A stretch of 16,458 nucleotides of DNA, taken from Bermanella sp034112325 (GTDB lineage: Bacteria > Pseudomonadota > Gammaproteobacteria > Pseudomonadales > Oceanobacteraceae). Position numbers and translations under genes: made by a program. Below the pieces are notes generated by a model. It ran no database searches. It worked only from the letters and a program-made list of their open reading frames with translations, and had not been told where the DNA came from. The stretch lies in the NCBI GenBank assembly GCA_034112325.1, contig JAWUVO010000037.1:1-16458 (forward strand), read 5' to 3'. Position 1 is the first letter of the stretch; the number at the start of each line of letters is the position of its first letter. Positions 14,673 to 16,458 of this stretch are shown piece after piece.

Positions 14673-14689
14673 GCGCACCATTAGTGCTC
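14673..14689. promoter_or_regulatory. Possible NtrC enhancer site 2 upstream of glnA
   Basis: GCACC and GTGC arms are present (GCAC 14675-14678, GTGC 14684-14687), but the arms are 5 bp apart instead of 7, so it is imperfect. Its centre is 29 bp from site 1, close to the 32-bp separation of the paired enteric sites. That spacing is the main support. Confidence 0.4.
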
Positions 14690-14734
14690 ACTGTTGCTGT
14701 GGGTTGCTCAGCTAATGGCTTATTACTTCTGGCT

Positions 14735-14751
14735 TGCACAGTATAGGTACA
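14735..14751. promoter_or_regulatory. Possible NtrC site 3 in the glnA-bipA intergenic region
   Basis: TGCACAGTATAGGTACA matches TGCACC-N5-GGTGCA with two mismatches and correct dyad spacing. It is about 190 bp upstream of the glnA start and about 130 bp upstream of the bipA -10 box. It could be an additional glnA enhancer or let NtrC affect bipA. The remaining 14752-14883 stretch shows no gene and no other clear signal. Confidence 0.45.
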
Positions 14752-14883
14752 AGGCATGCTATTAGGTAGGGAATTTATGCCCTGTGCATAGACATATATC
14801 GGTAAATACGTCCCTTGGTTAAAAAATGTGCAAGTATTTTGTATTTAGCAACGGTTTTCGTAGCTTCAAGTGCTGTAGATGGC

Positions 14884-14889
14884 TATAAT
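14884..14889 (+). promoter_or_regulatory. -10 box of the bipA promoter
   Basis: A perfect TATAAT lies 43 bp before the bipA start, giving a predicted transcription start near 14896. The -35 region at 17-bp spacing reads TAGCTT and is poor, so another activator or a weaker promoter is possible. Confidence 0.6.
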
Positions 14890-14893
14890 CTGC

Positions 14894-14909
14894 GCCTAAA
14901 TTTTTAGGC
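14894..14909 (+). other. Hairpin at the 5' end of the bipA leader
   Basis: GCCTAAA and TTTAGGC are perfect 7-base complements separated by two T (realistically a 6-bp stem with a 4-nt loop). They sit right at the predicted transcript start and just before the AGGA ribosome binding site (14920-14923). A stem at the very 5' end can protect mRNA; function here is inference. Confidence 0.35.
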
Positions 14910-14932
14910 TCGTCTGAACAGGACTTATTTTT

Positions 14933-16458
14933 ATGATTGAGAACTTACGTAATATAGCCATTATTGCTCACGTCGACCACGGTAAAACAACCTTGGTCGA
15001 TAAACTACTTGAGCAATCAGGCACCCTTGATCGTAAGGAGCTTGGTGGCGAGCGTGTAATGGACTCGAATGACCAAGAAAAAGAACGTGGTATCACCATC
15101 TTGGCTAAGAACACAGCGATCAAATGGAAAGATTACCGTTTTAATATCGTAGATACACCAGGACACGCCGACTTTGGCGGTGAAGTAGAACGTGTAATGT
15201 CTATGGTAGATTCTGTTCTACTAATCGTAGATGCGGTTGACGGCCCAATGCCTCAAACACGTTTCGTAACTCAAAAAGCATTCGCTCGTGGCCTTAAGCC
15301 AATCGTTGTAATCAACAAAATTGACCGTCCAGGCGCACGTCCTGATTGGGTAATGGACGAAGTATTCGATTTATTCGATCGTCTAGATGCAACTGATGAG
15401 CAATTAGACTTCCCAGTTATTTACTGTTCAGCGATCAATGGTATCTCTGGTACTGATCATGCCAATATGGCTGAAGATATGGGTCCATTATTACAGTGTA
15501 TCGCTGATAACGTACCAGCCCCTCAGGTTGATCCTGATGGCGACTTCCAAATGCAAATTTCATCACTTGATTACGATTCGTTTAAAGGTGTTGTTGGTAT
15601 CGGCCGTATTACACGTGGTACTTTAAAAACTAATGCTCAAGTAACTATTATTGATACCGAAGGTAAAAAGCGTAACGGTAAAGTTGCAGAAGTTAAAGGT
15701 TACCATGGTCTTCACCGTGTTGTTGTTGAAGAAGCAACAGCCGGCGACATCGTATGTATTACAGGTATCGACAAGCTAGGTATCTCTGACACACTTTGTA
15801 TTCCTTCTAATGTTGAAGCGCTTCCTCCACTGTCTGTAGATGAGCCAACTGTAAGCATGACGTTCCAAGTAAACAATTCTCCGTTTGCTGGTAAAGAAGG
15901 TAAGTATGTAACTAGCCGTAATATTGGTGAGCGTTTAGAAAAAGAATTGATCCACAACGTAGCCCTACGTGTTGAGCCTGGCGAGAGCCCTGAGAAATTC
16001 CGCGTATCGGGTCGTGGTGAATTGCACCTTTCTGTATTGATCGAAACTATGCGTCGCGAAGGCTTCGAAATGGCTGTAGGCCGTCCAGAAGTAGTTCAGA
16101 AGGAAGTTGATGGCAAAATCCATGAGCCATACGAGCAAGTAGTAATTGACGTGGAAGAAGAGCATCAAGGTGCCGTTATGTCAGAGATGGGTGACCGTCG
16201 TGCCGACATGACTAACATGGTTCCAGATGGTAAAGGCCGTGTTCGTTTAGAATTCATTATGCCTGCACGTGGTTTGATCGGATTCCGTGGCGACTTCATG
16301 ACCATGACGTCTGGTTCAGGTATCTTGACCAACGTATTCGATCACTACGGTGAAGTTAAAGCCGGTCCAGTTGCTAAGCGTCACAACGGCGTAATGGTTT
16401 CTATGGTAACGGGTAAAGTACTTGGCTTTGCATTGTTCAGCTTGCAAGACCGTGGTCG
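14933..16458 (+). CDS. typA: BipA/TypA, ribosome-associated translational GTPase (3' end cut off)
   Basis: The first 508 codons are present and run off the window in frame; the family is about 600 residues, so roughly 95 are missing. GTPase motifs are complete: G1 AHVDHGKTT (12-20), G2 RGITI (52-56), G3 DTPGHADF (74-81), G4 NKID (128-131), G5 SAI (166-168). EF-Tu-like domain 2 follows at about 205-290. EF-G-like domains 3 and 5 lie after about 300 and 395, with 'RGELHLSVLIETMRREGFE' near 361 and 'PARGLIGFRGDFMT' near 444. BipA acts on the ribosome in stress- and cold-dependent translation and assembly, per family knowledge. The ATG at 14933 has AGGA 9 nt upstream. It is divergent from glnA, the same pairing as in E. 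coli. Confidence 0.96.
   Translation, partial: MIENLRNIAIIAHVDHGKTTLVDKLLEQSGTLDRKELGGERVMDSNDQEKERGITILAKNTAIKWKDYRFNIVDTPGHADFGGEVERVMSMVDSVLLIVDAVDGPMPQTRFVTQKAFARGLKPIVVINKIDRPGARPDWVMDEVFDLFDRLDATDEQLDFPVIYCSAINGISGTDHANMAEDMGPLLQCIADNVPAPQVDPDGDFQMQISSLDYDSFKGVVGIGRITRGTLKTNAQVTIIDTEGKKRNGKVAEVKGYHGLHRVVVEEATAGDIVCITGIDKLGISDTLCIPSNVEALPPLSVDEPTVSMTFQVNNSPFAGKEGKYVTSRNIGERLEKELIHNVALRVEPGESPEKFRVSGRGELHLSVLIETMRREGFEMAVGRPEVVQKEVDGKIHEPYEQVVIDVEEEHQGAVMSEMGDRRADMTNMVPDGKGRVRLEFIMPARGLIGFRGDFMTMTSGSGILTNVFDHYGEVKAGPVAKRHNGVMVSMVTGKVLGFALFSLQDRG

Noticed and set aside
15438..16168. Short frames on both strands inside bipA
   Set aside because: The continuous + strand BipA frame with G1-G5 motifs explains this region.

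Overview
The window reads as chromosomal DNA of a low-GC marine-type gammaproteobacterium. The evidence is an MSHA (mannose-sensitive haemagglutinin) type IV pilus cluster, the nitrogen-control block glnA / DUF4124 gene / ntrB / ntrC, and a bipA (typA) gene divergent from glnA, an arrangement also known in E. coli. A DUF4124 gene between glnA and ntrB would fit an Oceanospirillales- or Pseudomonas-like relative, but this placement is an inference and genus cannot be read from the sequence.

Bases 1-9420 (+ strand) hold the 3' half of an MSHA pilus locus in near-canonical order: the last codons of mshE (assembly ATPase), mshG (inner-membrane platform), then the pilin block mshB, mshA, mshC, mshD, mshO, mshP, and finally the very large mshQ. 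Genes from mshC onward are tightly packed and several overlap (mshC/mshD, mshD/mshO, mshO/mshP, mshP/mshQ), so they are probably translationally coupled. The platform and ATPase would drive assembly of MshA from type III-signal prepilins. MshB/C/D/O/P would act as minor pilins priming the tip, and MshQ is the best candidate for a secreted, tip-associated adhesin. The mshF gene usually found between mshG and mshB is absent here.

A short bidirectional terminator (9494-9524) separates the pilus operon from the convergent nitrogen block. On the - strand, reading from 14471 downwards, come glnA (glutamine synthetase), a terminator, a small exported DUF4124 protein, a probable terminator, then ntrB (sensor kinase) and ntrC (sigma-54 response regulator). 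The region upstream of glnA carries a textbook sigma-54 promoter (TGGCACG-N4-TTGCA) and two or three NtrC-like dyads 70-200 bp farther upstream. The regulator encoded in the window therefore very probably controls glnA in the window. A further NtrC-like dyad precedes ntrB, suggesting autoregulation, although that element can also be read as a terminator hairpin.

Bases 14933-16458 (+ strand) are the first ~508 codons of bipA/typA, a ribosome-associated GTPase, cut by the window edge. It has a perfect TATAAT -10 box and a short hairpin in its leader.

I see no mobile elements, CRISPR arrays, tRNA or rRNA genes. I do not see a wholly new system. The points most worth following are the MshQ domain architecture, the missing mshF, the layered NtrC sites around glnA/bipA and ntrB, and a short leader ORF ahead of mshA.
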